Counted from the stretch's first letter, positions 15,759-24,711 are shown. The stretch is 64,000 nucleotides of DNA from Pseudoflavonifractor sp. An184 (GCF_002160305.1 NZ_NFKI01000004.1:62001-126000); one strand, 5' to 3'. The notes: generated from the letters alone by a model not told the origin. Numbers and translations are program-made.

Positions 15759-15825
15759 GGGCGGCCTCCGGCCGCCCGCGTTCGTCTGAAATGGTGCACG
15801 ATCTACGGGCGGCCAAAGGCCGCCC
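15759..15825. repeat. REP-like inverted pair between comEC and addA
   Basis: Two GC palindromes GGGCGGCC-N3-GGCCGCCC at 15759-15777 and 15807-15825 face each other over 29 bases, the second followed by CCTACGG. This is the layout of paired REP elements. It fills the intergenic gap completely. Confidence 0.75.
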
Positions 15826-18138
15826 CTACGGCGTACCGGTCAGCGTATTTATCCGGACGGTCACCGTTCCCGCCACATCTGTGCGGTAGATCTCCGCCCC
15901 GGCGGCGGCGATGCGCTCCAACGTCTCCTGGGCCGGGTGGCCGTAGCGGTTGTCCGCCCCCACGGAGACGAGGGCGTACTCCGGCCGGGTCTGGTCCAGC
16001 AGGGCCTGGGAGGTGGAATATTGGGACCCGTGGTGGCCCGCGGCCAGCACCTTCAGGTCGGGCAGCTGGGTGTGGCGGAGCAGCAGCCCCTCCACGTCGG
16101 AGCCCATGTCGCCGGTGACCAGCACGTCAAACTCCCCCTGGGAGGCCAGGACGGTGAGACCCTCCTCGTTGGTCTCCCCGCTGCCCAGCGGAGCGATGAG
16201 GCGGATGGTCCGCCCCTCCCCCAGGTCCAGGGTGGTATCGGTCTGCACATACAGCACCTGAGTGCCCCGCTCCTCCGCGAAAGAGACGATCTCCTGCCGG
16301 AGGGCGCTGTCCGGCTCCACGTCGGGGATGGCCAGAGTGTCCACGTCCACCCGCCGCAGGAGCTGGGTCACCCCGTTGGCGTGGTCGCCGTGGAAGTGGG
16401 TGAGCACCAGCAGGTCCAGCCGCCCCACGCCCCGGTCGGTCAGGTAGTCGGCGGCCGTGTCCCCGGCACTGTCATAGCCGTCCCCGCCGCAGTCCACCAG
16501 GGTCAGGAAGCGGCCGGAGCGCACCAGAATGCTCTGCCCCTGGCCCACGTCCAGGGCGGTGACCGCCCCGGCCCCCTGCCAGAAGCTCAGATTGCTCAGC
16601 ACCATGGACAGGCACAGGGCGGACGCCCCGGCGCAGATTGGGGTGACCCACCGCCGCCTCCCCCGATGGAGGAGGACGAACAGGATCAGCAGATAGACAA
16701 AAACCAGCCACATCCGGTAGTAGGGCGTGTCCAGGGTGACGGCGGAGAAGGGGGCCCGGGATAAGCCCTCGATGCTCCAGGCCAGGTACCGCCCCAGCAG
16801 AGAGACCGGCCGGGCCAGCAGGGCGGCCGCCTGGGGCAGGAGAACTCCCGCTCCGCCCAGGATCAGCCCCGCCCCGAACAGTCCGCCCACCGCCCACAGG
16901 GTGAGCAGGTTGGACAGCAGGGAGATGAGGGGCACCGAGTTGAAGTACAGGGCGGTGAGGGGCGTGGTGAGCACGCTGGCCCCCACGGTGGCGGCCATGG
17001 TGGAGACCAGGAAGCGCAGGACGCTCCGGGCGCACCAGCCGGGACTCCCACGCTTGGAACCCTGAAAGGGGACGCGGGCCATCAGGGCCTCCTGGATGCG
17101 TCCGGCGCACAGAAGGATGCCCGCCACCGCCGCGAAGGACAACTGGAGCCCCACATGGGTGATGGAGAAGGGGTTTGCCAGCAGAATGAGCAGCAGGGCC
17201 GTCCCCAGGGCGGTGGCGCTGTCCCGCTCCCGGCGGAGCAGCGGGGCAATCTGGAGCAGGATAATCATAATGGCCGCCCGGACGATGGACGGGGTGCACC
17301 CGGTCATCATGGTGAACAGGATGGACACGGGGATGAGCACCAGGGCGGTCCCCCTCCGGCTGCCGCCCAGCAGGAGGGACAGCAGCCCCGCCAGAAGCAC
17401 CAGATGGGAGCCGGACACCGCCACCGTGTGGGTGAGGCCGGTGCGCTGGAGGTCGGTGTTGAAGGAGTCGGACAGGTCCGTCCGGTTTCCCGTGACCAGG
17501 GCCTTGGCCAGGGGCGCCACACCCTGGGGAAAGATGCGCTCCACGCTCTCCTCCAGGACCCGGGTCCAGCAGGCCGGCCAGTCCCGGATGGGCGGGGATT
17601 CCGGCCGCTCCACATCCAGGCGGCCGTAGGCCCGGGCGGTGAGAAAGACGCCCTGGGCGGTGTAGTAGGTGATCTCCTCCCCGGAGGAGGAGCGGTCCGC
17701 CCGGGAACAGTGGGCCACCGTCTCGATTTTGTCCCCGGGGCGCAGGTCCGCTCCCTGGTCGTCCAGATACAGCAGGGTCCGGATGTCCGGGCCGGACTCG
17801 GGCTCCAGGCGAACCTGGACGGAGAAACCGTAGCCGGTCTCCTGGGGCCACTGGGCCACGGTGCCCTGGAGGCGGATGGTGGTGTCGTCCAGGGCCAAGG
17901 CGGGCCGCCAGAACAGGGCGGAATACCCGGCGGTCCAGAGGAACCCCAGGGCCAGTCCCGCCGCCGCCCAGCGCACCGCCTTCCGTGCCCGCCTCTGCCC
18001 CTCCAAGGGAATCCAGGTGAGGGCGGACAGCACGGCCAAGGCGATCCCCAGAGGGATCAGCGCCTCATCCAGGGGCAGGTATCCGGCGCACAGAGCCGCC
18101 AGGGCAAAGGCAAAGGAGAAGATGGCCAGCCGACGCAT
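15826..18138 (-). CDS. comEC: ComEC/Rec2 DNA-uptake channel protein
   Basis: A 770-residue membrane protein with the three expected parts: an N-terminal DUF4131-type region with two to three membrane segments, a central ComEC channel domain (about 190-480, starting AKALVTGNRTDLS) with about eight segments, and a C-terminal metallo-beta-lactamase-like domain (THFHGDHANG, AAGHHGSQYS). It would pass single-stranded DNA through the membrane during transformation. The start has GAGGAGGAG upstream. It is the first gene of the comEC-addA operon. No comEA lies nearby. Confidence 0.93.
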   Translation of the reverse strand: MRRLAIFSFAFALAALCAGYLPLDEALIPLGIALAVLSALTWIPLEGQRRARKAVRWAAAGLALGFLWTAGYSALFWRPALALDDTTIRLQGTVAQWPQETGYGFSVQVRLEPESGPDIRTLLYLDDQGADLRPGDKIETVAHCSRADRSSSGEEITYYTAQGVFLTARAYGRLDVERPESPPIRDWPACWTRVLEESVERIFPQGVAPLAKALVTGNRTDLSDSFNTDLQRTGLTHTVAVSGSHLVLLAGLLSLLLGGSRRGTALVLIPVSILFTMMTGCTPSIVRAAIMIILLQIAPLLRRERDSATALGTALLLILLANPFSITHVGLQLSFAAVAGILLCAGRIQEALMARVPFQGSKRGSPGWCARSVLRFLVSTMAATVGASVLTTPLTALYFNSVPLISLLSNLLTLWAVGGLFGAGLILGGAGVLLPQAAALLARPVSLLGRYLAWSIEGLSRAPFSAVTLDTPYYRMWLVFVYLLILFVLLHRGRRRWVTPICAGASALCLSMVLSNLSFWQGAGAVTALDVGQGQSILVRSGRFLTLVDCGGDGYDSAGDTAADYLTDRGVGRLDLLVLTHFHGDHANGVTQLLRRVDVDTLAIPDVEPDSALRQEIVSFAEERGTQVLYVQTDTTLDLGEGRTIRLIAPLGSGETNEEGLTVLASQGEFDVLVTGDMGSDVEGLLLRHTQLPDLKVLAAGHHGSQYSTSQALLDQTRPEYALVSVGADNRYGHPAQETLERIAAAGAEIYRTDVAGTVTVRINTLTGTP

Positions 18139-18174
18139 GGGATCTCCTCCTCTCTATCAATATAAGACTGTTTT

Positions 18175-18203
18175 ATTATAGCGGATTTTCTGGAAAAGGA
18201 CAA
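18175..18203 (-). promoter_or_regulatory. promoter of comEC-addA
   Basis: On the minus strand TTGTCC, 17-base spacer, perfect TATAAT, about 37 bases before the comEC start. Confidence 0.65.
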
Positions 18204-18257
18204 GTGGGCCCCGCCTCCCCGGCGTTTCTGCGCGCCCGGCGCGGGAAGATTTTCCCC

Positions 18258-18285
18258 TTGACATTTTCCCGCCGCGCTCTATAAT
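18258..18285 (+). promoter_or_regulatory. promoter of the radical-SAM repair gene
   Basis: Consensus TTGACA (18258-18263), a 16-base spacer and consensus TATAAT (18280-18285). Confidence 0.85.
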
Positions 18286-18329
18286 AATAGTACATTTGTT
18301 CTATTTTTATTCAGAGGGGAGGAACCGGC

Positions 18330-19601
18330 GTGGAGCTTATGGACAAGCTGGAGATTCTGGCCGACGCGGCCAAGTACGACGCGGCGTGCACCTCCAGCGG
18401 CCTGGACCGGGTCGGGCGGCCGGGAACCATCGGGAGCACCACCCTGGCCGGGTGCTGCCACTCCTTCTCCGCGGACGGGCGGTGTATCTCCCTTTTAAAG
18501 GTGCTTATGACCAACGTGTGCGCCTACGACTGCCAATACTGCGTCAACCGCCGGTCCAACGATCTGCCCCGGGCCGCCTTCACCCCCAGGGAGCTGTGCG
18601 AGCTCACCATGGGCTTCTACCGGCGCAACTACATCGAGGGGCTGTTTCTCTCCTCCGCCGTGCTGGTGAACCCCGACTACACCACCGAGCGAATGATCGA
18701 GGCCCTGCGCCTCCTCCGGGAGGAGTACCGCTTCGGCGGCTACATCCACGCCAAGGCCATCCCCGGGGCGGACCCCCGGCTCACCTACCGCTTAGGGCTG
18801 CTGGCCGACCGGATGAGCGTGAACATTGAGCTGCCCAGCGCGGGCAGTCTGGCCCTGCTGGCCCCGGACAAGAAGAAGGAGAACATCCTCGCCCCCATGG
18901 GGCAGATCCGGGACGGCATCTCCCTGGCCAGCCGGGAGCGGAAGCTGTGCCGCCACGCCCCCCGGTTTGCCCCGGCGGGCCAGTCCACCCAGATGATCGT
19001 GGGGGCCACCCCGGAGAACGACCGGCAGATCTTGACCCTCACCCAGGGGCTCTATGACAGGTACCACTTAAAGCGGGTGTTCTACTCCGCCTACATGCCC
19101 GTATCCAACAGTCCCCTCCTCCCGGCCCCCCAGAATTTCCAGCCGCCCCTCCTCCGGGAGCACCGGCTGTACCAGGCGGACTGGCTGCTGCGGTTCTACC
19201 ACTTCCGGGCGGAGGAGCTTCTGGACGAGGAGGCCCCCAACCTGGACCCCCGCCTGGACCCTAAGTGCACCTGGGCCCTGCGCCACCTGGAGTTCTTCCC
19301 GGTAGAGGTCAACCGGGCGGACTATGAGGCCCTCCTCCGGGTGCCGGGGGTGGGGGTGCGGTCGGCCCGGCGCATTCTGTCCGCCCGGCGGGTGGGCCCC
19401 CTCACCTTCGAGGGGCTCAAGCGGCTGGGGGTGGTGCTCAAGCGGGCCCAGTATTTCCTCACCTGCTCCGGGAGGTCCCTGACGGGGCTGCGGGTGCGGG
19501 AGGACGGCCTGCTGCGGCACCTGGCGGCCCTGGACGCCCCCAGGGAGCCGGTGATGGAACAGCTCTCCCTGTTTGACGGGCCGGGAGACGGCGTTCCGTA
19601 A
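18330..19601 (+). CDS. radical-SAM DNA modification/repair protein (TIGR03916-like)
   Basis: A 423-residue protein from GTG 18330 with AGGGGAGGAA upstream. The radical-SAM cluster motif CAYDCQYC (CxxxCxxC) is near residue 68, followed by the TIM-barrel core. A helix-hairpin-helix DNA-binding motif LLRVPGVGVRSARRIL lies near 340. This combination defines the putative DNA-repair family linked to uracil-DNA glycosylase-like proteins; its reaction is not established. The partner protein is the DUF4130 gene at 20934, the fourth gene of the same run. Confidence 0.88.
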   Translation: MELMDKLEILADAAKYDAACTSSGLDRVGRPGTIGSTTLAGCCHSFSADGRCISLLKVLMTNVCAYDCQYCVNRRSNDLPRAAFTPRELCELTMGFYRRNYIEGLFLSSAVLVNPDYTTERMIEALRLLREEYRFGGYIHAKAIPGADPRLTYRLGLLADRMSVNIELPSAGSLALLAPDKKKENILAPMGQIRDGISLASRERKLCRHAPRFAPAGQSTQMIVGATPENDRQILTLTQGLYDRYHLKRVFYSAYMPVSNSPLLPAPQNFQPPLLREHRLYQADWLLRFYHFRAEELLDEEAPNLDPRLDPKCTWALRHLEFFPVEVNRADYEALLRVPGVGVRSARRILSARRVGPLTFEGLKRLGVVLKRAQYFLTCSGRSLTGLRVREDGLLRHLAALDAPREPVMEQLSLFDGPGDGVP

Positions 19602-19683
19602 CCCCCCGCTTTTCACGGCCGTCCGCCTGTGGTATACTGCAAGCAAAGCAAAACGCCGTCTGCGAGACAGAGGAGAGGAACAC

Positions 19684-20352
19684 ATGGAACTTTTGGAGGC
19701 AATGGAACGGCGCCACTCGGTGCGCAGCTATGAGGACCGGCCCCTGGAGCCGGAGGTCCGGGCGGAGCTGACCGGCTTTCTCGCCCAGTGCAGCCGGGAG
19801 AGCGGCCTGCACATGCAGCTGGTCCTGGACGAGCCGGAGGCGTTCGGGGGGCTCATGGCCCACTACGGAAAATTTTCCGGGGTGAAGAACTACATCGCCC
19901 TGGTGGGCAAAAAGTCGGCCCAGCTGGATGAGCTCTGCGGCTACTACGGGGAAAAGGTGGTCTTGAAGGCCCAGCAGATGGGGCTGAACACCTGCTGGGT
20001 GGCCCTTACCTATAAAAAGGTGAAGTCCGCCTTCCAGGTGGGCCCCGGGGAGAAGCTGGGGCTGGTCATCGCCGTCGGCTATGGGAAGAACCAGGGGGTT
20101 CCCCACACCTCCAAGGCTCCGGAGGCAGTCATGGAGACGGAGGGCCCGGCCCCCGACTGGTTCCGGAGAGGGGTGGAGGCCGCCCTGCTGGCCCCCACCG
20201 CCATGAACCAGCAGAAATTCAAATTCACCCTCCGGGGGGATACCGTGGCCGCCAAAGCCGGAATGGGCTTTTACACCAAGGTGGACCTGGGCATCGTCAA
20301 GTACCACTTTGAGCTGGGGGCGGGTACGGACCGCTTCCGCTGGGCAGAATAA
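19684..20352 (+). CDS. nitroreductase-family FMN oxidoreductase
   Basis: The ATG at 19684 with GAGGAGAGGA upstream gives 222 residues; an ORF beginning at 19573 is too long. MERRHSVRSYEDRPLEPE at the N-terminus is the nitroreductase FMN-phosphate motif (RRSxRxY). GLNTCWVALTYKK and LVIAVGYGKN are the other conserved strands, and a second half (LLAPTAMNQQKF) repeats the APTAxNxQ motif. It would use FMN and NAD(P)H; the substrate is unknown. It sits inside the repair-gene run, 82 bases after the first gene. Confidence 0.85.
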   Translation: MELLEAMERRHSVRSYEDRPLEPEVRAELTGFLAQCSRESGLHMQLVLDEPEAFGGLMAHYGKFSGVKNYIALVGKKSAQLDELCGYYGEKVVLKAQQMGLNTCWVALTYKKVKSAFQVGPGEKLGLVIAVGYGKNQGVPHTSKAPEAVMETEGPAPDWFRRGVEAALLAPTAMNQQKFKFTLRGDTVAAKAGMGFYTKVDLGIVKYHFELGAGTDRFRWAE

Positions 20353-20386
20353 GACCGAAACACTTCAGAACAGCGCGGAGGTTGAC

Positions 20387-20917
20387 ATGAGAGAGATCGT
20401 CTTATACATTGCCATGAGTCTGGACGGGTATATCGCCGATGCACAGGGCGGCGTAGACTGGCTGGACGGCCACGGGGAGCCGGAGGAGGGGATGGAGTCC
20501 TACTCCCGTCTGCTCCAGCGGATCGACACGGTGGTCATGGGCTGGAACACCTACCACCAGGTGACCACCCAGCTCTCCCCGGACCGGTGGGTCTATGAGG
20601 GGCTGCACACCTATGTGATCACCCACCGTCCCCTCCCCGCCGCGCCGGGCATCACCTTCACGGCGGAGGCCCCCTGCGCCCTCGTCCGGCGGCTGCGCCG
20701 GGAGGAGGGGAAGGCGGTGTGGATCTGCGGCGGCGGGAGCGTCGTCCAGCCCCTGGTCCGGGAGGATCTGATCGATGAGTACCACCTCTCCCTCATCCCC
20801 ACCATCCTGGGATCCGGCATCCGGCTGTTTGGGGAGCTGGCGGACCAGCGGAAGCTGCGGCTGGTGCATACCCAGTCCACCGGCGGCATCGCCGAGCTGA
20901 TCTACCGCCGGCGGTAG
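20387..20917 (+). CDS. dihydrofolate reductase-like (RibD C-terminal) protein
   Basis: The start at ATG 20387 has GCGGAGG upstream and gives 176 residues. LYIAMSLDGYIADAQGGVDW at the N-terminus, VVMGWNTYHQV and ICGGGSVVQPL are the standard motifs of the YwjB/RibD_C NADPH reductase fold. The substrate is unknown; relatives reduce pteridines or pyrimidines. It lies 34 bases behind the nitroreductase and 16 bases before the DUF4130 gene. Confidence 0.85.
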   Translation: MREIVLYIAMSLDGYIADAQGGVDWLDGHGEPEEGMESYSRLLQRIDTVVMGWNTYHQVTTQLSPDRWVYEGLHTYVITHRPLPAAPGITFTAEAPCALVRRLRREEGKAVWICGGGSVVQPLVREDLIDEYHLSLIPTILGSGIRLFGELADQRKLRLVHTQSTGGIAELIYRRR

Positions 20918-20933
20918 GAGAGGAGGCGGTCTC

Positions 20934-21716
20934 ATGCCCTGGACCCAGGTCTCTTACCTCTACGACGGCACCTACGCCGGGTTTCTCACCTGCGTCTTTG
21001 ACAGCTTCCGGCACCGGGAGGAGCCGGCGGACTTCACCCCATTTTCTGAGGCGGCCGCCTCCTTCTACCCCCAGCGGGCGGTGGAGACCCACCGGGAGAA
21101 GGCCCGGCGGGTGTACCGCTCCCTGGACCAGTTCGGCCGTGAGGGAAAGCGGTGGGCGGTGCGGGGCTTTCTCACCTGCCTGGAGGAGCGGGAGCTGTGG
21201 CTGTGGCGGTTCTACCAGCTTGGATTTCAGGAAAAGAGCGCGGTGAGCCGGGATCTCACCCACCCGGTGGTGGACACGGTGCGGAAGGCGGTGCGCCGCC
21301 TGGAGGAGGAGGCCCACCTGCTCACCGGCTTTGTCCGCTTCTCGGAGCTGGATGGGGTGCTGGCGGGGGAGATCTCCCCCAAAAACCGGGTGCTCCCCCT
21401 CCTGCGCCCCCACTTCTGCGGGCGCTACCCCCAGGAGCAGTTTCTGCTCTACGACAAGACCCACCGGGAGGCCCTCATTCACGTGCCGGGCCGGTGGTCC
21501 ATCCTCCCCATGGAGGAGTTCCAGATGGGCCGGGCCGGGACAGAGGAGCTCCAGTACCGGCGCATGTGGCGAAAATTCTACGACGCCATCGCCATCCAGG
21601 GGCGGGAGAACCCCCGGTGCCGCATGACCCACATGCCCAAGCGGTACTGGGACAACATGACGGAGTTTCAGCGGGAGGAGCCGGAGACGGACTCCAGAGA
21701 GATTTCCCTCCCCTGA
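20934..21716 (+). CDS. DUF4130 / TIGR03915 DNA-metabolism protein
   Basis: A 260-residue protein starting YLYDGTYAGFLTCVFDSF a few residues in, the family's opening motif. The C-terminal half has the uracil-DNA-glycosylase-like features GRYPQEQFLLYDKTHREAL and MTHMPKRYW. The family is the regular partner of the radical-SAM protein encoded at 18330, and together they are predicted to act on damaged or modified bases. The GTG/ATG choice is ATG 20934 with GGAGGCGG upstream. Confidence 0.85.
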   Translation: MPWTQVSYLYDGTYAGFLTCVFDSFRHREEPADFTPFSEAAASFYPQRAVETHREKARRVYRSLDQFGREGKRWAVRGFLTCLEERELWLWRFYQLGFQEKSAVSRDLTHPVVDTVRKAVRRLEEEAHLLTGFVRFSELDGVLAGEISPKNRVLPLLRPHFCGRYPQEQFLLYDKTHREALIHVPGRWSILPMEEFQMGRAGTEELQYRRMWRKFYDAIAIQGRENPRCRMTHMPKRYWDNMTEFQREEPETDSREISLP

Positions 21717-21756
21717 ATACGCCCCAAGCCCGTCCGTCCGTATCCAAAATATGAAA

Positions 21757-21992
21757 ATTTTACCTTCGCTGTCACACCGGCGGGAGGAAAAATCAGTCTG
21801 TCAAAAACTTGTTGGTCAAAGGATTCGGAGGGAAAGATACTGTGAAAGAAAACCGTCAGGGTTGTCTTTCACGTTCAATTAGACCACTTTTCAGAACGTT
21901 TTAACGTTCTGAAAAGTGCTGTCAGCTTGTCGAAAAGATTTTTTCGACAAGCTGAATTTTACCCCCGTTGTCACAACAGCGGGGGTAAAATT
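21757..21992 (+). repeat. array of four hairpins plus one decayed copy
   Basis: Four stems lie head to tail: GTGAAAGA/TCTTTCAC (21842-21872), a perfect 16-base stem with a 2-base loop (21885-21918), a perfect 14-base stem CAGCTTGTCGAAAA/TTTTCGACAAGCTG (21923-21954) and a 13-base stem AATTTTACCCCCG/CGGGGGTAAAATT (21955-21992). The segment 21757-21802 reads like a mutated copy of the last stem. The third stem carries the terminal sequence of the family-1 repeats. No gene lies between 21717 and 22030. Any stem could terminate the DUF4130 operon. Confidence 0.8.
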
Positions 21993-22030
21993 GTGTCATA
22001 GACAGAAGGACAAGAGAGGAGGCGAACGCC

Positions 22031-22120
22031 GTGGACCCCATCCGCACCCGGGAGGAGCTGGAGGCGCTGTACGACCATCACGTGAACATGCTGTGGTTGA
22101 TGTTCAAAGGAACGAGGAGA
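22031..22120 (+). pseudogene. 5' stub of an ECF sigma factor gene
   Basis: After an AGAGGAGGCG site, GTG 22031 opens a reading frame MDPIRTREELEALYDHHVNM that matches the start of the ECF factor at 10267 in style. After about 28 codons the similarity stops and the rest (to 22361) has no sigma features. The remaining 240 bases hold nothing I can recognise. It looks like a truncated gene left by a deletion. Confidence 0.6.
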
Positions 22121-22361
22121 GCGGTAAAGTGTCCGCGCCGGCGTCCCTATTGCCATCGGGGAACGTTTCATTCACAGAAAGCAATTGAGTATATAAAGGA
22201 AAAGCGGAGGCTTCGGCAACGAGCCCTCACAAGAGCCAAGACATGCGGCAGACCCCTGAAATTCGTGACGGAATTCCAGGGGCCTGTGTGTGTTTTGAGC
22301 AGGGGTGAATGCGGAGCGGTTCGTCAGGCGGCTGGAGGGAGAGATTCCGGACAGCTGTCTG

Positions 22362-23009
22362 TCAGCGGTCCGGCTTATCCTCTTCCTCCTCCGACCCAAG
22401 CTGGGCGCGGATGTAGGGGGCGAAGATGCGCTCCAGGAAAAAGGACTGGAGCAGGGCGGTGACGCCGGAAAAGGACACCAGGGCAATGAAGGGGATGCGC
22501 AGGAGCAGTTCCAGGGCCAGGTAGAGCTCCAGGGCCATGGCCAGGGTGGAGGGCAGGTGGACGATGGCCAGCCGGGCGCAGTTGGACAGAAGTCCCGCCA
22601 CGCCGAAGGTGAACCGGGAGAGCACCGGAAAGAGGTAGCAGGCCACCCCCAGGGGGAGCAGGAGGAGGAAGGTGTAGCACAGGTAAAAGACATACTCGGC
22701 TTGTCCGGCGGAGGCCATCTGATAGGCCAGGCCGTGGAGAAAGAGCAGGGCCGCCCCCACCGCCAGCACCACCAGCGTGGCCAAAACCCCCACCTTCAGG
22801 TTGTCCCGGAAGGTGCGGAAAAACAGAGTCCAGCTGTCCCGGCGGTTTCCCCGAATGCACTGCACCACCGTATGGTAGAGGGCGGCGCTGGCCGGCCCCA
22901 GGGTGACCACAGGCAGGGAGCAGGCCAGCCAGAACACGCTGAGAAGCACCAGGTCCACCAGCTTTCCGGTGACGCGCCAGATGCTGTTTTCCGGGTTGAA
23001 GATGGCCAT
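22362..23009 (-). CDS. YesL-family (DUF624) membrane protein
   Basis: A 215-residue protein with about five membrane segments, starting MAIFNPENSIWRVTGKLVDL, the DUF624 signature region, with AAAGGAGG upstream. YesL proteins are found with sugar ABC importers of the MalFG type and are thought to assist them; no biochemical role is settled. It lies downstream of the kinase gene at 23283 on the same strand but is separated from it by a repeat and a hairpin. A part in the sialic-acid locus is likely by position. Confidence 0.82.
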   Translation of the reverse strand: MAIFNPENSIWRVTGKLVDLVLLSVFWLACSLPVVTLGPASAALYHTVVQCIRGNRRDSWTLFFRTFRDNLKVGVLATLVVLAVGAALLFLHGLAYQMASAGQAEYVFYLCYTFLLLLPLGVACYLFPVLSRFTFGVAGLLSNCARLAIVHLPSTLAMALELYLALELLLRIPFIALVSFSGVTALLQSFFLERIFAPYIRAQLGSEEEEDKPDR

Positions 23010-23029
23010 GGCGGGGCCTCCTTTCGGCG

Positions 23030-23059
23030 GCGGGCCCGGCGATTCCTCGCCGGGCCCGC
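23030..23059. other. hairpin between family-1 repeat copy B and yesL
   Basis: A perfect 13-base GC stem GCGGGCCCGGCGA / TCGCCGGGCCCGC with a 4-base loop abuts the CAGCTTGTC end of the repeat. It lies directly upstream of the yesL ribosome site on the minus strand. Confidence 0.7.
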
Positions 23060-23237
23060 GCAGCTTGTCAAAAAAGCTCTGTTAGGACGAATCCGCCCGA
23101 GTTATGGCGGGGGAGCTCGAGGGGGCGGCGGCCCGCCTCGAGTGGGATCGAATGCCCCGAATGCCTTGCACGGCAAGGCGTTCGGTGAGCGCAGCGAGGA
23201 CTTTTCCGCCGCTGCGCGGCGGAAAAGTAACGGCATT
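23060..23237 (+). repeat. family-1 interspersed repeat, copy B
   Basis: Runs from CAGCTTGTCAAAAAAGC to GTAACGGCATT with the same internal stems as copies A, C and D. It separates the kinase gene (23283) from yesL. No coding potential of its own is credible. Confidence 0.88.
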
Positions 23238-23282
23238 GGGTCTTACCTGCTTAAAATTGGGATGCGATGTGGGGCGGAACGA

Positions 23283-24662
23283 TCAGTTCAGCTCGGGCAG
23301 AGAGGCGGCGGCCACGCTCTGGCCCACCCGGCGGGCCTTCTCGTCGGGCAGGGTGGGGTGGATCTTGCCTGCCACCTCGGGGTACTCGTCGGCCAGGACC
23401 TGCTTGCACACGTCCAGGATGATGTCGCCGCCCCGACCGGACATGACCCGGCCCAGGAGCAGCACGTGCTTGAAGCCGTAGAAGTGGTGGTACAGGGCCA
23501 GGGAGTGGCCCAGATACACGCCGATGGAGCGGTAAATGGCCTCGGCGGGGGAGCCGGGGACCTCCATGAGCTTCTGGACCTCCTTGAGCTTCTCGGCGGG
23601 GGAGAGGTCCGCGGACAGGTTGATGCCGGCGGCGGGGGCCAGCTTGATGACGGAGTCCTGGGAGAAGTACTTCACGCCGCAGCCGATGTCCCCGGACCAC
23701 TCGTCCTCCATGGCGCTGGGAGACACGTCCACCGGGGCGAAGGCCAGCTCGTTGAGCCAGCCGGTGATGTTGCCGTTCTGGTCCACATAGCCCACCGCCT
23801 CGCTGGTGCCCATGGCGATGCCCAGGATGTTGTTCTCCTCCAGGCTCATGGCGCCGGCCAGGGCGGACACGTCCCCGTCGTTGGCCACCACATAGGGCAC
23901 GTCCCCGAAGGTGTCCTTGATGGCCCGGATGTAGATGTCCTTCACCTTGGCGTCAAACAGGTCCTTGGGGACCTTCAGGAACAGGGAGGCCACCATGGTG
24001 CGGTTCTCAATGTAGATGCCGGCGGAGGACACGCCCACCGCATCCACCCGGGGCATGTGGGCCGCGGCGGACTTCAGGGCCGAGACGATCCCCTCATAGT
24101 GGTAGTCCGGGTCGGCGGTGGTCTTGGGGAACCACACCACCTCCTCGGAGAAGACGGGCTCTCCGTCGATGACGGCGGACACCTTCCGGTCGGAGCCGCC
24201 CGCGTCAAAGCCGATGCGGCAGCCGCCCAGGTGGCGGCCCACCGCCTGGGGATTGCTCTTCTCGGCGGGCACGGCGTCGCAGTACACCACCTCGAAGGGT
24301 TTTTCATACACGTTGGACATGAAATCAGCGTCAAAGGCCCGCTTGCCGCCCACGCAGTAGGTGGCCTTCATGGCCTCATAGACGGCCTTGCTGCCGCTGA
24401 GGTAGACCTTGAAGCCGCCCTTCATCCACAGGAGCATTTTGATGAGCCGGTCCACATAGTAGACGTCCGCCTCAGCCATCTCCGGGGTGCCGTGGATAAA
24501 GGTCTTATAGACGGCCACCTCGCCGCCGGCCCGCTCCACCGCCACGTCCAGGGGCTGCCTGGCGTCCTTCAGAAAGGCCGCGTTGAACTTGCCCAGGGGA
24601 AGAAAGCCGGGGTCCAGCTCCGGCACATGTTTCACCGAGACTTCAATTCCAAGGTGCTTCAT
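23283..24662 (-). CDS. ROK-like sugar kinase with N-terminal extension (probable GlcNAc/ManNAc kinase)
   Basis: A 459-residue protein. The actin-fold ATPase starts only near residue 168 (CRIGFDAGGSDRKVSAV, phosphate 1 motif). VVANDGDVSALAG is the phosphate 2/catalytic region and IAMGTSEAVGYVD follows. ROK proteins are normally about 300 residues, and the usual zinc motif CxCGxxGC is absent, so this is a divergent type; the N-terminal 165 residues are unrecognised. Divergent from the epimerase gene in a sialic-acid locus, it most plausibly phosphorylates the amino sugar that NagA then uses. The kinase role is inferred from context. Confidence 0.7.
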   Translation of the reverse strand: MKHLGIEVSVKHVPELDPGFLPLGKFNAAFLKDARQPLDVAVERAGGEVAVYKTFIHGTPEMAEADVYYVDRLIKMLLWMKGGFKVYLSGSKAVYEAMKATYCVGGKRAFDADFMSNVYEKPFEVVYCDAVPAEKSNPQAVGRHLGGCRIGFDAGGSDRKVSAVIDGEPVFSEEVVWFPKTTADPDYHYEGIVSALKSAAAHMPRVDAVGVSSAGIYIENRTMVASLFLKVPKDLFDAKVKDIYIRAIKDTFGDVPYVVANDGDVSALAGAMSLEENNILGIAMGTSEAVGYVDQNGNITGWLNELAFAPVDVSPSAMEDEWSGDIGCGVKYFSQDSVIKLAPAAGINLSADLSPAEKLKEVQKLMEVPGSPAEAIYRSIGVYLGHSLALYHHFYGFKHVLLLGRVMSGRGGDIILDVCKQVLADEYPEVAGKIHPTLPDEKARRVGQSVAAASLPELN

Positions 24663-24711
24663 TGTATGAACCCTCCCGTTTTTGTAGGAAATACACAGGG
24701 TATCTTCCTAT

